From Artemia franciscana (lineage: Eukaryota; Arthropoda; Branchiopoda; Anostraca; Artemiidae): a stretch of 64,000 bases of DNA. Location of the stretch: contig NC_088873.1 of assembly GCF_032884065.1 (NCBI RefSeq), positions 4,864,964-4,928,963 on the forward strand. Direction: 5' to 3'. Below the pieces are notes generated by a model that was given only the letters and a program-made list of their open reading frames with translations, ran no database searches and was not told the DNA's origin. The position numbers were made by a program, and so were the translations under genes. Positions 49,440 to 60,832 of this stretch are shown here, piece by piece (position 1 is the first letter of the stretch; each line of letters opens with the position of its first letter).

Positions 49440-49975
49440 TTCCAGGGGATGGAATCCAGAAAAAACTGATTCATGGTTCGCTCAGATTTTTACCTGGCTT
49501 TCCTGTATCCCAATCATTTTGTGGAAGTTTGTATGTTTGGCCATGGATAAAATAAAGTTATTTCAAGGGGTAATTCTTGTTACAATTGAGATATTTGTTT
49601 GCTAGGATCAAAGCACATTCTTCATCGGGTTATTACAGGGGATGGGACCCAGAACACACTGATCCATGGTTTGTTCAGATTTTTACCTGACTTCCCTGTA
49701 CCCCAATCATTTTGTGGACGCTTACATATTTGGTCTTGGATAAAGAAAAGTTATTTCAAGGGTATTTCTTGTTACAATTGAGACATTTGTTTGCTAGGAT
49801 CAAAGCGAATTCTTCATTTGATTATTACGGGGAATGGGACCCAGAACACACTGATCCAAGATTCGATCAGATTTTTACCTGTCTTCCCTGTACACAAATC
49901 ATTTCGTGGACACTTGTATTTTCAGCCATGGATATAAGTTGCACCAAGGGACAAGTCGTGTTTCAATTGACATGT
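49440..49975 (+). repeat. Threefold ~192-bp tandem duplication of an exon-like unit
   Basis: Units start at about 49440, 49620 and 49810. Each can be read as an exon beginning with GWNPEKTDSWFAQIFTWL (copy 1), GWDPEHTDPWFVQIFT (copy 2) or EWDPEHTDPRFDQIFTCL (copy 3). A hydrophobic stretch and an 'AMD' or 'VLD' follow. Copies 1 and 2 have acceptor-like 'tatttccag' and 'ttattacag'; copy 3 has 'cgg' instead. Donor-like 'aaggggtaat' and 'aagggtattt' end the first two. Copy 2 has an in-frame stop after QIFT. Purpose unknown: a host exon array or a decayed repeat. The W.P...D...W pattern weakly recalls the linker of NCLX-type Na/Ca exchangers. Confidence 0.5.
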
Positions 49976-49993
49976 TCATTTATTTTCATAGCT

Positions 49994-50080
49994 GGAGCTG
50001 AAAAGGTTAGTTTAGACCGTCCCTTCTTGATGTCTGACGTCGTCTTCTATGTCAGTATACCGTTTCTGCACTTTTGTTAA
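49994..50080 (+). CDS. Possible exon, weak similarity to NCLX/NCKX-type Na/Ca exchanger
   Basis: After an acceptor-like 'tttattttcatag' the open frame reads AGAEKVSLDRPFLMSDVVFY and then a hydrophobic VSIPFLHFC before a stop. The 'RPF(L/F)..D(V/I)(V/I)FY' pattern followed by an apolar helix is found in SLC8B1/NCLX exchangers, which move Na and Ca across the inner mitochondrial membrane. In those proteins it lies before the linker, but here it follows the linker-like tandem units, so the order is wrong. A donor-like 'aagg|gtaaat' lies just past the stop. Treat as tentative; it may be chance. Confidence 0.25.
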   Translation, partial: GAEKVSLDRPFLMSDVVFYVSIPFLHFC

Positions 50081-50339
50081 GGGTAAATTTTGTGGGCGCA
50101 CGACAGTTTTTGTTAATCGTTGTATAAACCTCTGATCAAGGTTGTCCCAAAACCTATATGATTCGTATCCCTTTCAATTTTTCTATTATGCTGCTGAATA
50201 TAAATTCATTCTGGCCAGACATAAAAATTCTTTGATTAAATTTGCACGATTATTTTCTGCTTGCCTGGTAGACTTCAATTTTCAAAATCTCAAACCTCGT
50301 ACTGATGTCTTTGCAATCTAGACCCTGATTTTTCGGTAG

Positions 50340-50790
50340 TGAAAATATATTGATGGTTACGTATTCGGAGCCAAGCTGTGGAAGCAGTAGCAAAGACATT
50401 GGTCAGAGGTGGAAGACAGAAGGCAAATTGAGATAGTAGATTTGACGTTTAGTGTTTTATGTTTTAAAGGTTTGTAAGCTTAACGCGTGATATAGGCTAT
50501 TAATCTGGAGGAAGAAGTGTTGGGGCCCGTGCCTAGATAGTCCCTTTTCCTTTAACATATATTTACCTACAGTGTGTTTTTTCTTACAAGTTAAAAGCTC
50601 ATAGAGACAAGCCAAAACATATTGTGAGAACATATTGATGACGACAAATCCGAAGCCAAGCTGTGGAAGGAGTAGCAAAGATATTGTTCAGAGGTGGAAG
50701 ACAGAAAGCAAATTGAGATTGTAAAATTGGCGTTTAGTGTTTTATGTTGTAAGGGTTGGCAAGTGTAACGCTTGATATGGGCTATTTTAT
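50340..50790 (+). repeat. ~300-bp-spaced duplication with LINE scrap
   Basis: 'gagccaagctgtggaag..agtagcaaaga' to 'gtgttttatgttttaaaggt' occurs at about 50365-50510 and 50650-50790. Between them 50500-50600 is a diverged copy of the LINE segment at 52240-52370 ('ggaggaagaagtgttgggg', 'cttttcctttaacatatatt'). Confidence 0.75.
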
Positions 50791-52354
50791 TTATTTATTT
50801 ATTTTCTTTATTTCCCTAAAAAAATGAGGAGTACGCTACAATATAATATAAAGAAAAAACAAATGATAACACTTACAATCAAAACCTATCAAATATTGAT
50901 CCAACACTTAAAAAAAAAAAAACACTTGCTAAGTAGATTAGCCTATAAATCATGAAGAGCCAGAACTGTTACTAAAAAACGGAAATAAATTGTGGCCTAA
51001 AAGGTTAATTTTCGCCTTATCTTCAAATGTTTTATATATTTTTTCTTTATACAGACTACAGGATCCTTCACATTAAGCTTTAAAACAATCTCAGTGTTAC
51101 TAAAAGAAAGGGGGAAACCAAGTAAAAATTTACAAAATTTAAAATAAGAAACTTTGATGGGCGAAAGATCAGAATATCTGAAATTTCGGAAGAAGAGGGA
51201 TGGGAACAATACGTGAGGCAGAGCAACAGCGCTATACATACGACCAAGGACGTCCCGACGGTAAAGACCCCGAAAACGAATTAAAAGACCAAATGCCTTG
51301 CGTAGTTTCATCTGAACATGCTGAACCAGGACTGGTTTGAAATCTCTTTTCGAAGCAGCATAAGGTAATCCCAAATAAGTGACTATTGGCGACGACTAAA
51401 AAATAACACCATTGCCGCAATCGAGAGTCGCCCTGACATTATCCTCTAAACAATTTGCAATGAAAAATTGACATTTTTCAAAACTGATAGAAAGGCCCAA
51501 ACCTTTTAAACAATTAATTAAAATATTAAAATTAGAAACAAGACTAGACTTGGACCGGCTTAGAAGGATAATGTCATCAGCATATGCAATGTAAGACAGA
51601 TTTCTAGATAACGAAACAAACGAGCAGGAAAGAGAATTAAGGCAGTAGCTAGACAAGAATTGAATATATAAGGAGAAATAATTCCTCCTTGTCTAATTCC
51701 TCTACCCACTTGAATTAATTTGGACTGAGATGAAGACGAACTCGGACAGATACGGATCTTTAAACGAGAATACCAAGAGCGAAGGACTCGTATGACAGCT
51801 AGGGGCAATCCAGCATGGATTAAAGTGAGCAGAGCGGATACATGAGAAATGTTATCAAAGGCCCCTTTGATATCAATCAAGAGGGCGTATAGCGGTTGAC
51901 CAGAGATTGTCGCTTCTTCAATAACTTCGCTGAAAGATGCATGGGCATGGTCACATCCCAAACCTCTCTTGAAACCAACTTGATTAGAACCAGTGTCAAG
52001 AATTTCAAGAAAATCCTTCAAACACAACTCAAACACTTTCCCAATCATAGAACCCCTAGTAATTGGCCTCCAGGAACTACAAGATGACAAGTCTTTTTTC
52101 CCGCTCTTAGGAATAGGCGTAACTATGCCAATAGAGAATGACGATGGTACTAAACCAGTAGTAAGTAAAAGGTTGAAAAATGCCAGTAGAGTAATAAGAA
52201 AAGAAGAAGGATCAAGTTTGAGGTGATTAGCAAATAAGCCTTATTTATCTGGAGGAAGAAATGTGTTGGGGCGTGTGCCCATTTTGTTTTTCAGATAAAT
52301 GTCCCTTTTCCTTTTACATATATTTACCAATAGTGCGGTTTTGTTTGCAAGTTA
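50785..52354 (-). pseudogene. CR1/Jockey-like LINE ORF2 relic with (AAAT)n tail
   Basis: On the minus strand, from 52354: pre-RT region, then 'VTPIPKSGKKDLSSCSSWRP' (the 'PI.K......RPI' block). 'LIDIKGAFDNISH' is motif A with Asp intact. 'GRGIRQGGIISP' is motif B. In another frame 'YADDIILLSRS' is motif C, followed by LKGLGLSISFEKCQF. After a stop near 51400 comes YLGLPYAASKRD-like sequence and a 125-codon C-terminal frame to 50997. The 3' UTR ends 'aataaataaataaataaaa' at about 50785. Frameshifts near 51640 and 51380 inactivate it. All RT catalytic Asp are preserved, so it is a comparatively recent copy. Confidence 0.85.
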
Positions 52355-52379
52355 AAAGCTCATGGAGGTAAGCCAGTTT

Positions 52380-52735
52380 TAAAATATGTAAAAATATGTA
52401 TATATAAATAAAATTACATTAAAATATGAGAGTTAAAACTAATACTTATAAAAAAGTTTTAAAAAAGTTTTTAATTAAAAGGTTTAAAAAAACATTATTA
52501 GTTTTAATTTTCAAATTTTAATCTAAGTTTATTTATATATACAAATTTTTTTTCTCTCTCTCTTTCTCGTATTGTGTTGAAGACGGCCTTTGGACTTTGG
52601 GCCGAAATATTCAAAGAATTGATTTCTACTGTCTTGAAACGATTTTCCCTATTGTTTCAACTTTGTATTTGTTTGTTATGAAAAGACGGTGTGGTCTTCG
52701 TCGCTATTTTGAGCCAGTTTTTAATTTAATTTCGC
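52380..52735 (+). mobile_element. Diverged half-copy of the ribozyme-motif element
   Basis: Contains the A/T fold-back core, then 'ctctctctttctcgtattgtg' and the hammerhead-like block TTGAAGA..GGCC..GGGCCGAAATATTC. It ends 'gtgtggtcttcgtcgctatttt', the same outer end as 41577. The first core base is C-to-T and the cleavage triplet is altered, so this copy should be inactive. Confidence 0.6.
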
Positions 52736-53499
52736 AAAAGGGAAGAAATTGATTTGAAAATCTATTTTTACATAGCTAGCTTTGTCCATTGAAAAATCAT
52801 GTATGCCTTAAACAAGTTGGATTTGGAGCAGTAATATATTTGTTTGGCCCCGGTTCAGACGGGGCCAAGCTTGATGTAATCTTTTTCGTATGTGGATAGG
52901 TATATTCGTAGTTCTGTCTTTTTTTACTTCAGGTTTAGTTCAAGTCCATGTTGAAACTTCGAAGTCCCTGTTTAGATTTTGTGTGTAAAATGTTTAGTAT
53001 CAATTTTGGCAATTAAATGTGAGTTATTTGATACGGACTGTATAAGATTATTTTCCCCCGAATCCTGGTTGAGTTAGAAAAAGACTATTGAGAATCATCT
53101 TCATTATAGTACCGACCAGAGGATCTGTTCACGCCCAAATGAGATTAATAGAGGCATTACTGATGACACAGGTCGTGGAATCCCAGGCCAAATAGTGCGG
53201 CCCTTACTCACCCCAGGATGTAATAGACTTGTCATAGCAACACCGGTTATAATATCAGTTCGGAAGAGCTTGTAGAAACCTTGGGACCGCTCTATCGCGT
53301 TTATGTACTCTAACGACACCACCAGAAGTTATACTGGTGGTGCTAGGGACTATGAAAACGGGTTACAGTGGTTGCCAGGAATGAATAACTGGAAGACGGG
53401 AAATAGCATCAAAGGAAAAATCTAATTAGGCAAGCAGAAAAATACAATAGAAAAATTAAGTTTAGCTACATTTTAAATAAAAGAATATGAACATTTTTT
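52736..53499. other. Unassigned sequence
   Basis: No gene is recognised. A 72-codon minus-strand frame at 53104-53319 has no recognisable domain or splice support. Confidence 0.35.
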
Positions 53500-54470
53500 C
53501 CATTTTTTCCATATACCCCCTAAAAGTCGTAGAATCTTAACGAAAATCGCATCATCGTATTCGTCGTATCAGAGAACCCTATAGCAAAAATTTCAAGCTC
53601 CTATCTGCAAAAAAAATCAGGGTGCGTGTTTATTTGTTTTTTTTTTTTTCTTTTCTCCAGGGGTCATCGTATCGGCCAAGTAGTCCTAAAATGTCACAAG
53701 AGGGCTCATTCTAACGGAAATGAAAAGTTATAGTGCCCATTTTAAGTGACCAAAAAAATTGGAGGGCACCTAGGCCCCCTCCCACACTCATTTTTTCCCA
53801 AAGTCAACGAATCAAAATTTTGAGATAGCCATTTTGTTCCGCATAGTCGAAAACCTTAATAACTATGTCTTTAGGAATGACTTACTCCCCCATAATCCCT
53901 GGGGGAGGGCTGCAAGTTACAAACTTTGACCAGTGTTTACATACAGTAGTGGTTATTGGGAAGTGTACAGACGTTTTCAGGTTTTTTTCTTGGTTTGAGG
54001 GGTGGGGTTGAGGGGAAGGGGCTACGTGGGAGGATCTTTCCTTCGAGAAATATGTCATGGGGGAAGAAAAATTCAATGAAAAGGGCGCAGGATTTTCTAA
54101 CATTACTATAAAAAAAACAATGAAAAAATAAACATGAAAATGTTTTTTCAATTGAAAGTAAGGAGTAGCATTGAAACTTAAAACGAACAGAGATTATTAC
54201 GCACATGGGGGGTTCTAAAAATACTTTAGCATAAAGAGCGAGGTATTTAGGAGGAGATAAATACTTACGCTCTTACGCTAAAGTATATACGCTCTTTATG
54301 CTAAAGTATTTTTAGTAATTTCAACTATTTATTCTACGGCCTTTCTAATTCAGGGGTCATTCTTAAAGAATTGGGACAAAACTTACGATTTAGTGTAAAG
54401 AGCGAGGTATTGACGAGGGTACAAACCCCCTCGTATACATAATAAACACATAAGAATATAAGAGCGTGTT
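53500..54470 (+). repeat. Composite dispersed repeat copy
   Basis: The block order matches 38285-39070. 'aatcttaacgaaaatcgcat' is followed by 'ggtcatcgtatcgg..aagtagtcctaaaatg', one ~278-bp module (53700-53960) and fold-back end segments with several 'cgctctta/tacgctaaagt' words at 54230-54310. Confidence 0.7.
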
Positions 54471-54689
54471 ACGTAAGTTAATTCATAAGTTACGTATATT
54501 TTTTACTAATAAAAACGTTCGTTAAAAATTAAAAGTTCTAGTTGCCTTTTTAAGTAACCGAAAAATTTAGCCATTTAGCCAAAAAAAAAAAGAATTAATA
54601 TACAAATTTCATTTTAATAATTTATGCGTGGAGAGCCAAAATAAAACATGCATTAATTCAAAAACGTTCAGAAATTAAACAAAAAAACT

Positions 54690-54965
54690 AGTTTTTTTAA
54701 CTGAAAGTAAGGAGCGACATTAAAACTTAAAACGAACAGAAATTACTCCGTATATGAAATGGGTTGTCCCCTCCGCAATCCTTCGCTCTTTACGCTAAAA
54801 TTTGACTCTTTGCCACAATTCTACTTTTTAAAACAATTAAAAGCTTTAGCGTAAAGAGCGAGGGAATGCGGACGGGACAACCCATTTCATATACGGAGTA
54901 ATTTCTGTTCGTTTTAAGTTTTAATGTCGCTCCTTACTTTCAGTTAAAAAAACTAGTTTTTTTTA
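54690..54965. repeat. Near-perfect fold-back element (~105-bp arms)
   Basis: Left arm 'actagtttttttaactgaaa', 'gtaaggagcgacattaaaac', 'ttaaaacgaacagaaattac', 'tccgtatatgaaatgggttg' and on to 'ctctttacgctaaa'. It is mirrored almost base for base by the right arm, ending 'cagttaaaaaaactagtttt', with a ~60-bp centre. This is the best preserved member of the family scattered at 24, 30, 38-41, 54, 58 and 60.8 kb. It encodes nothing. As RNA or single-stranded DNA it would form a long hairpin. Confidence 0.9.
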
Positions 54966-55101
54966 TTTAATTGACGCATAAAGATTATAATTGTTATTTT
55001 ATTGTTGTTTTTCGCACCTGCACGAGTTTTATTGTTCGTTTTTATGTATTAAAACTTCTTTTCTTTGGCCCTGGAAAGAAATGTAAGTCTTACTTTTTTA
55101 G

Positions 55102-55180
55102 ATACGGGTTCGGTATGCCGGAAGACCACCACCCATTAATCCCAGCAGGGTTCGGCAAATAGTACAAGACGGTGAACTAG
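55102..55180 (+). CDS. Novel-type (delta/theta-like) protein kinase C, exon upstream of C1 domain
   Basis: A 79-bp exon between 'cttactttttta|g' (AG at 55100-55101) and the donor 'ctag|gtaagt'. Only one frame is open. It reads RYAGRPPPINPSRVRQIVQD and GEL, with the last base joining the next exon to give an Asp codon. The segment is basic and proline-rich and would link an N-terminal C2-like domain to the C1A domain. On its own it is not diagnostic; it is accepted because phase and sense match the exon at 57416. Confidence 0.55.
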
Positions 55181-55214
55181 GTAAGTAACCATCAGTTACA
55201 CTTTTTTTAATATA

Positions 55215-55297
<83 letters not shown>

Positions 55298-57415
55298 CAA
55301 GTTTTTTGGAACCAATAATTGGTGGACGATAGTAATTATGATGTGGTCATTATGATGTGACTGTGGTATGACTGTGGTATGTGGTATGGCCATTTGTATT
55401 GGGTTGTAATCCAATACAATCTTCTGGATATTGTTGCATATCTGAACTGTCATTTCAACTATAAAAAGAGAATTATGAGACAACAAAATTCAATTTTTGC
55501 TTTCCTTTTTTAGAGAAATATTTGTACAAATTCCATTATATCCATTATAAATTTATCTGGCTCTATACTTCAGGGGTTAAATTGACCAATCAATCAGAGT
55601 TACCAAGATCCTTTTATTTATCATTCTTATTGCTTGCTAATTTAAAAACACCTAAACGTCTAACAAGTGACGAAAAGGCAGAACAATTCGACATCCTCAA
55701 CTAGCTTAGGCAATTATTGGCACTTTGAATCTCTTACCCAAAATGTCAGAAAGAAGGAAAGAAATAGTTGGTAAATCGCCGAAAGTAATTAGATATTAAA
55801 GGCAGATTTTCTAAATAAAAAACCAAAAATAGATCTGGTGACAATTGCACGTTCGATCTGCCTCTCAATTTTACTAGTAAGAAAAAAAAATTTGGAATTT
55901 GCGTTCCTTAGAATTTTGTACTGCCATTCTACGCACCTCCGTGAAATGTAAATGGTTTTATTTTCAAGCTTTGGAATTTGACGAATTTTTATTGGCTATA
56001 AATGAGCTGTCTTTCAACAATTTTTTTTAGATAACATCTTGACTCACAAAACTGTTTCCACATAAATATAAATTCAGGGTGTTAATTAGTTCTAATTCTA
56101 TTTAGTTTTGGCACCAAGCTAGTGAGCACTATTAAAAAAGAGAATTAGATTGATAATCCTGCCAAAAAGAAATAGCTCACAAAATCTGTTTGTAAAAAAA
56201 AATCTGATTGCATTTTGACTCTGAAAAAAGAATCAGGGCCGGATCCAGGGGATGGGGTGCCCCCCCCAAAAACATATATTTTTCTGACGCCCTCACTCAG
56301 TTCTTTTTTGTCTTTTTTTGCTATTTTTAAAATAAACTTATCAATTCGGTCAATTGTTGGTGCCCTTGTCACCTTGGGCCCCCAAAAGATTTTGGCCTAG
56401 ATCCGCCGGTAAAATGAATAGGTAGTTTGTGAGAAAAATAAAGGAAAAGGAAAGTTTTAGAATAATTCTAAGAATTATGGATCCTGTTGCACGTTTCTAT
56501 TTTGGCTTTCAGAAATTAAACGAAATATAAAAGCTTCTGTAAACAGAGTTTTCTAAAGTTTCTACTTCAGAAAATTAGTAATATGATTGTCAAAATTATT
56601 TAAGCGTGCAAATAGGGCAAGGGCTTTCAGGCTCATCCAGATCGGGAATCGTAACATTTGCAAAATTTGTTTATGCTGGTGATATGATCCTTTACTTTTG
56701 GTGCTAGTAAGATTCAAGAGAGTCTGAAAGTAGAAGAATGTTCTAATAAAAGACCACACATACACGGATGTGTTTCTTTTTCAGGGAAAGGGAACTGATA
56801 ATAGAAAAGAAATAACATTTTAACAGAACATGTATTTTAACAATACAACGTATTGTATTGTAACCATAGTATAGGTAAAGTGTTAAATAAAACATCTATA
56901 AAGTTGCTGGAGGTCTACCATGGTGTGGTTTATAAGTTTCAGTGTCGAATTTTAGCGTCGAACTCGAACTCCGAGTATTTTAGATTTTGTATTTGTACTG
57001 TTTGTTGTGCAAACTTAGTGTTGCGATGAGCACACGTAATTTGTTCGAAAATTACATAATTTGTTCGCAGGTGGTAGTCCATTCAATAACAATATAAGAA
57101 AAGTTCAAAAATAACAATTGCAAACTAATTTTAAACCAAACACTATCAATCGAATTTATCAGACTGATCGACTTAGTGGAAAGATATAAAGTTTAGACAA
57201 ATGTCTAAAATTTTGTTTCATAACATTTTTGCTGTTTTTGCTTCATCTACCTCCCTCTTAGGTGACATTTTCTAAAATGATGTGCCACAAAGCAAATTTA
57301 AAACTTTTTTTCAAGAGGGATTGTCATCCGCCCTCCATAACAGGATCGAAGTAAAAAAATCAAAGTGATGTAATGTAAACATTCTTACTATTGTATTTCT
57401 TTTGCTTTCTTGCAG
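55181..57415 (+). other. Intron of the protein kinase C gene
   Basis: A 2,235-bp phase-1 intron, GTAAGT to 'gctttcttgcag'. It contains a long (TA)n tract and no recognised element. The text near 56240-56400 ('gggtgccccccccaaaaac', 'ccttgggcccccaaaag') resembles short dispersed fragments. Confidence 0.55.
55209..55295. repeat. (TA)n microsatellite
   Basis: About 40 TA dinucleotides near the 5' end of the intron. A hypervariable candidate. Confidence 0.95.
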
Positions 57416-57566
57416 ATGATTTTGACGGAGCAATATTCACAAATGGAATTGCCAGAAGAAGAGGAGCAATTAAACATCAAAAAGTCCACGAGGTGAAAGG
57501 GCACAAATTTGTTGCCAAGTTCTTTCGTTCGCCAACTCTTTGTCCCTTTTGTAAGGAATTTTTATG
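57416..57566 (+). CDS. Novel-type (delta/theta-like) protein kinase C, C1A-domain exon
   Basis: A 151-bp exon with acceptor 'tttcttgcag' and donor 'ttatg|gtgagt', both junctions splitting codons. It encodes DFDGAIF, then ARRRGAIKHQKVHEVKGHKF, in which RRGAIKH is the pseudosubstrate (Ala in the Ser/Thr position). It then begins the C1A zinc finger: His, 12 residues, CPFC, and EFLW. That is exactly the H-X12-C-X2-C start of a diacylglycerol/phorbol-ester-binding C1 domain, and the last codon (TG|G, Trp) continues into the next exon. Novel PKCs are Ser/Thr kinases activated at membranes by diacylglycerol without calcium. The remaining C1, hinge and kinase exons lie beyond the window or were not found. 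Confidence 0.88.
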
Positions 57567-57949
57567 GTGAGTAATAGCCAGAGGTGGTTTTAGGGGGAAG
57601 AGGGGGCACTTGCCAGGGCACAGAAATCTTAGGGGCACAAAATTTCAAACAAATAATCGAACATTAATCATTATTATATATATATATTATTATTTTTTTT
57701 TTTTTAATAAAGTAGAAGGTGAAGTTGGCAGTAAGTATAAGCAAAATGAATCAAAAATTTTCGTTTTTCGAAGTTTGTTAATAAATGGACATTTTGCTAA
57801 AAATCTGTCATAAAGACTTTGGGAGGGAGAGGGGGGATGCTAAGCATGATTTGGCTTATGGCACAAAAGAAACCTGAACCATCACTGGTAATAGTTAATA
57901 TGTCTAATCAATAACACCCTCCAGTTACATATGCAGGAAAGAGTAAGAA
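57567..57949 (+). other. Start of downstream protein kinase C intron
   Basis: Begins gtgagtaata. It contains an A/T-rich 'attattatatatatat' stretch at 57670-57710. The next C1 exon (expected CX2C and GYQC-like residues) is not visible through 64 kb. Confidence 0.5.
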
Positions 57950-59095
57950 GTAGCTGTAGGCCTGCTCGAACAGTTCGTGGGAGCAAACTGTAAGTAAGGA
58001 GCGACTCTAATTGTTACTCTAAAGAAAGAAATATTGATAAAAATTATTACATCGATAGAATTACCTTCCCATGCTGATTGCAAGTATACAAAATTCAAAG
58101 TTTTATGTTACCCATGAAGAGTTATAAGTCTGAAAAAATTAGCTTCATTTATGAAAAATGAGGAAAACACCCCTAAAACGTCAAATGATTTTAATGAAAA
58201 CTACACCATCTGATTCAGTATATTCGAGAAGCTTACTGCAGGGGTTTCAAGTTTTTATCTACAAATATGCAGAATTGTCATTTCTTTTACAAGAAGAAGC
58301 ATCAACTTTTCTCCAGGTTTTTTCTCCAGGGTGATCTTACCAAACCAATTACCTTAGAATATCGGGACGGGGATTATTAAAAGAAAAATTAAAAGTTCCA
58401 GTGCCTTTTTAAAGGAACTCAGTTATGAAGGGAAGTTATGAGGGCAGCTAACCCTCTTCTCATACCCCCTTTTTATCCAAATCGTCAAATCTGACCAAAA
58501 TATTTAGATAGATTTGGTTTAGTATAGTTTGAAATTCTTATAACTATGCCTCTTGGAATGATATGACCCCCAACCGCTTCTGGGAAAAGGGCTACAGTTA
58601 AGCAAGTATGCTGTTGCTTAAAGATAGTGTTTGTTATTGGTAAATGTATGGACATTTTTCGGCAGATAATTTTCCTTGGAGAGGATTCTACATGGGTAAA
58701 ATTTTCCGGGTAAAATTTTCCACAGAAAATTTTATCTGTTGAGGGAGGGGAGTCCTGGCATAATTTGAAAAATAGCCAGAACTTAAATAAAAACAAATAA
58801 TTATGTTTTTTCAACTAAAAGGAAGGAACAATATACGAACAGAAACTATTTCCTATATGAGAGTGGGGGCTTCTTTTGTATCCTTTACTCTTTACCATAA
58901 CTCTAAAATTTCGAGTAAATTTCGTAACAAAAGGGCTGTTGAACTTGAATGAGAAGTCTTTCTTTCAAAAAATCTTTAATACTTAAACATAAACAGTGAG
59001 GGTCGAGGAAACGGCAGTCCCCTTATATACGTAATAATTTCTGTTCGCTTCAAGTTTAAACGTTGCTCCTTATTTTCTGCTGAGAATTAAAAAAA
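57950..59095 (+). repeat. Longest continuous copy of the composite dispersed repeat
   Basis: Runs from 'gaacagttcgtgggagcaaa' and 'ctgtaagtaaggagcgactc' through 'aacaccccta', 'gtgatcttaccaaaccaatt' and the ~278-bp module (58390-58650). It ends in a degenerate fold-back with 'tttctgttcgcttcaag' and 'cgttgctccttattttctg'. About 1.15 kb. It lies within the PKC intron. Confidence 0.7.
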
Positions 59096-60718
59096 AATCT
59101 TAATTAAGAAACGGGCTACTAATCGTCTTGGTAAATCTAGAATGATGTAATATCAAAAAGGGGTCATTCTAATCAAAGTCTAAAGTTATGCGCATGACAT
59201 CCTTAATACTAAAATTAATACAATCCTCGGTGGCGTTGTTCAGAGGGGGGCAAGGGGGTGGAGGCACTTCCCCCTCAAATAATTTAGAAAATAGTATAAT
59301 TTATTGATCAGCCTTAAAACTGTTGCTCGTTTTTCAATTAATCTATATTCGTTTTTAATATAAGGAAAACGTGGAAAATAGGGATCTATTACACTTCATA
59401 ATATATTCCGTATTAATGTTTTTCTAAATATATTGCCTTTGAGACCTTACAATCTAGTAAATAGGTGAGCCTAGTTAATGGCAAAATTGCAAAAATGTTC
59501 TGTGCTTTCTCGTTCACCACATTTGCACAGGTCAAGTTCGTTTCCCTGATATTTAAGGTGCTTTTATGTCCTAAAATCTATCAGTTCAATGTCAAATTTT
59601 CTTGGTTTAAACTTTTCAAAGTGGAAATGAATTTCACTCTACATGTGCAAATACAACCAAAATGGAACGATTGAAAAGAAAGGTAGATTTACAGGGATTA
59701 TAATATCGTGAATCAAAGAGAAATCATTGAAAAAGAAAATAAGACTTTTTATTTTTTATGATGATATTCTTACTGTAGCTAGATAGGTCAAATCAGTTGT
59801 AGTTTGGTTATTGAATTTGGTAGAGGGGTATCTGCTCGAGGAACTATTTAATTGTTTTAATGTCTATTTGCAGTAAAGCTTCCAAATTCTCTTCTTTCTA
59901 AATGAAATGGCAAATAAGTGCTGATAACGTCCTATTCCTCATGTTTCAAATTCACATAGTAACCCATAAATGTAGAACTGCCTCTAACTATAAGGCATTT
60001 ATACATAGACGTTATATGCCTTATACATAGAGACTTCAATTTTTGAAATCTCAATTTCGATTTTTCCAAATATTTCGTTTAAGAAGCTCGACAAAAATTG
60101 ATACAAATTTACTAAGAAAAATGATTGTTATTAGTCGCAGTTCACACAACGCAAGCACTACTTGTGGGGCATTTATCTCTGCATCAGGCTATTGTACGAA
60201 ATGTCTGCTGAGAATAGAATAAAGTGAATTCAAACAAAATATGTATAAATTCTCACAATTTAGAAGTTTTGTGTGCTTACGAGTTTAGAACTTTTTCTGT
60301 TGTTATTAGTTATATCATGCAGAACTAGGAGACCTAGCTTCACTTGTGAAAGGAACTTTAGGCATAAAGACGGTATTCTGTGTAACCGCCGGAGATCTCC
60401 GCCGGAAATAACCGCCCTCATACCCTTATTTACATAAGAAAAATATTTGTGTAATTTTCGTAGATTTCATTTTTTTTAAACAAGGATACAAAGGGGAAGG
60501 TAATTTTCTAACTCAAGGAGTAAATTTTTCCGTTCCAATTGGCTTCTCTGGAAATTTTCAATTAATTTAAGGTTTCTGCCCCAATGGTGCCAATAATTGT
60601 TAAGATTTTCTAGGTATACTTTGTCAAACAATGCCCAACGGGTAAGTTAATAATTCCGACTTTATTTTTCGAATACTTTCAAATTAAAAATACAATCGCT
60701 ATTTAAATGTGGGGAATG
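59096..60718. other. Unassigned intronic or intergenic sequence
   Basis: No exon or repeat is recognised. A 69-codon frame at 59465-59671 is Phe-rich and unsupported. A small palindrome 'cggagatctccg' occurs near 60394. Confidence 0.4.
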
Positions 60719-60832
60719 GGCATAATGTTACACAATCTGTGATAATACTTGGACTTGTCCTGTATCTTGACTTTTCGCATAATGTTACACAATCTGTGAT
60801 AATACTTTCACTTGTCCTGTATCTTTATACGC
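60719..60832 (+). repeat. 57-bp tandem duplication
   Basis: 'gcataatgttacacaatctg' through 'cttgtcctgtatct' occurs at about 60720 and 60777. Differences are few ('ttggac' against 'ttcac'). Confidence 0.9.
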
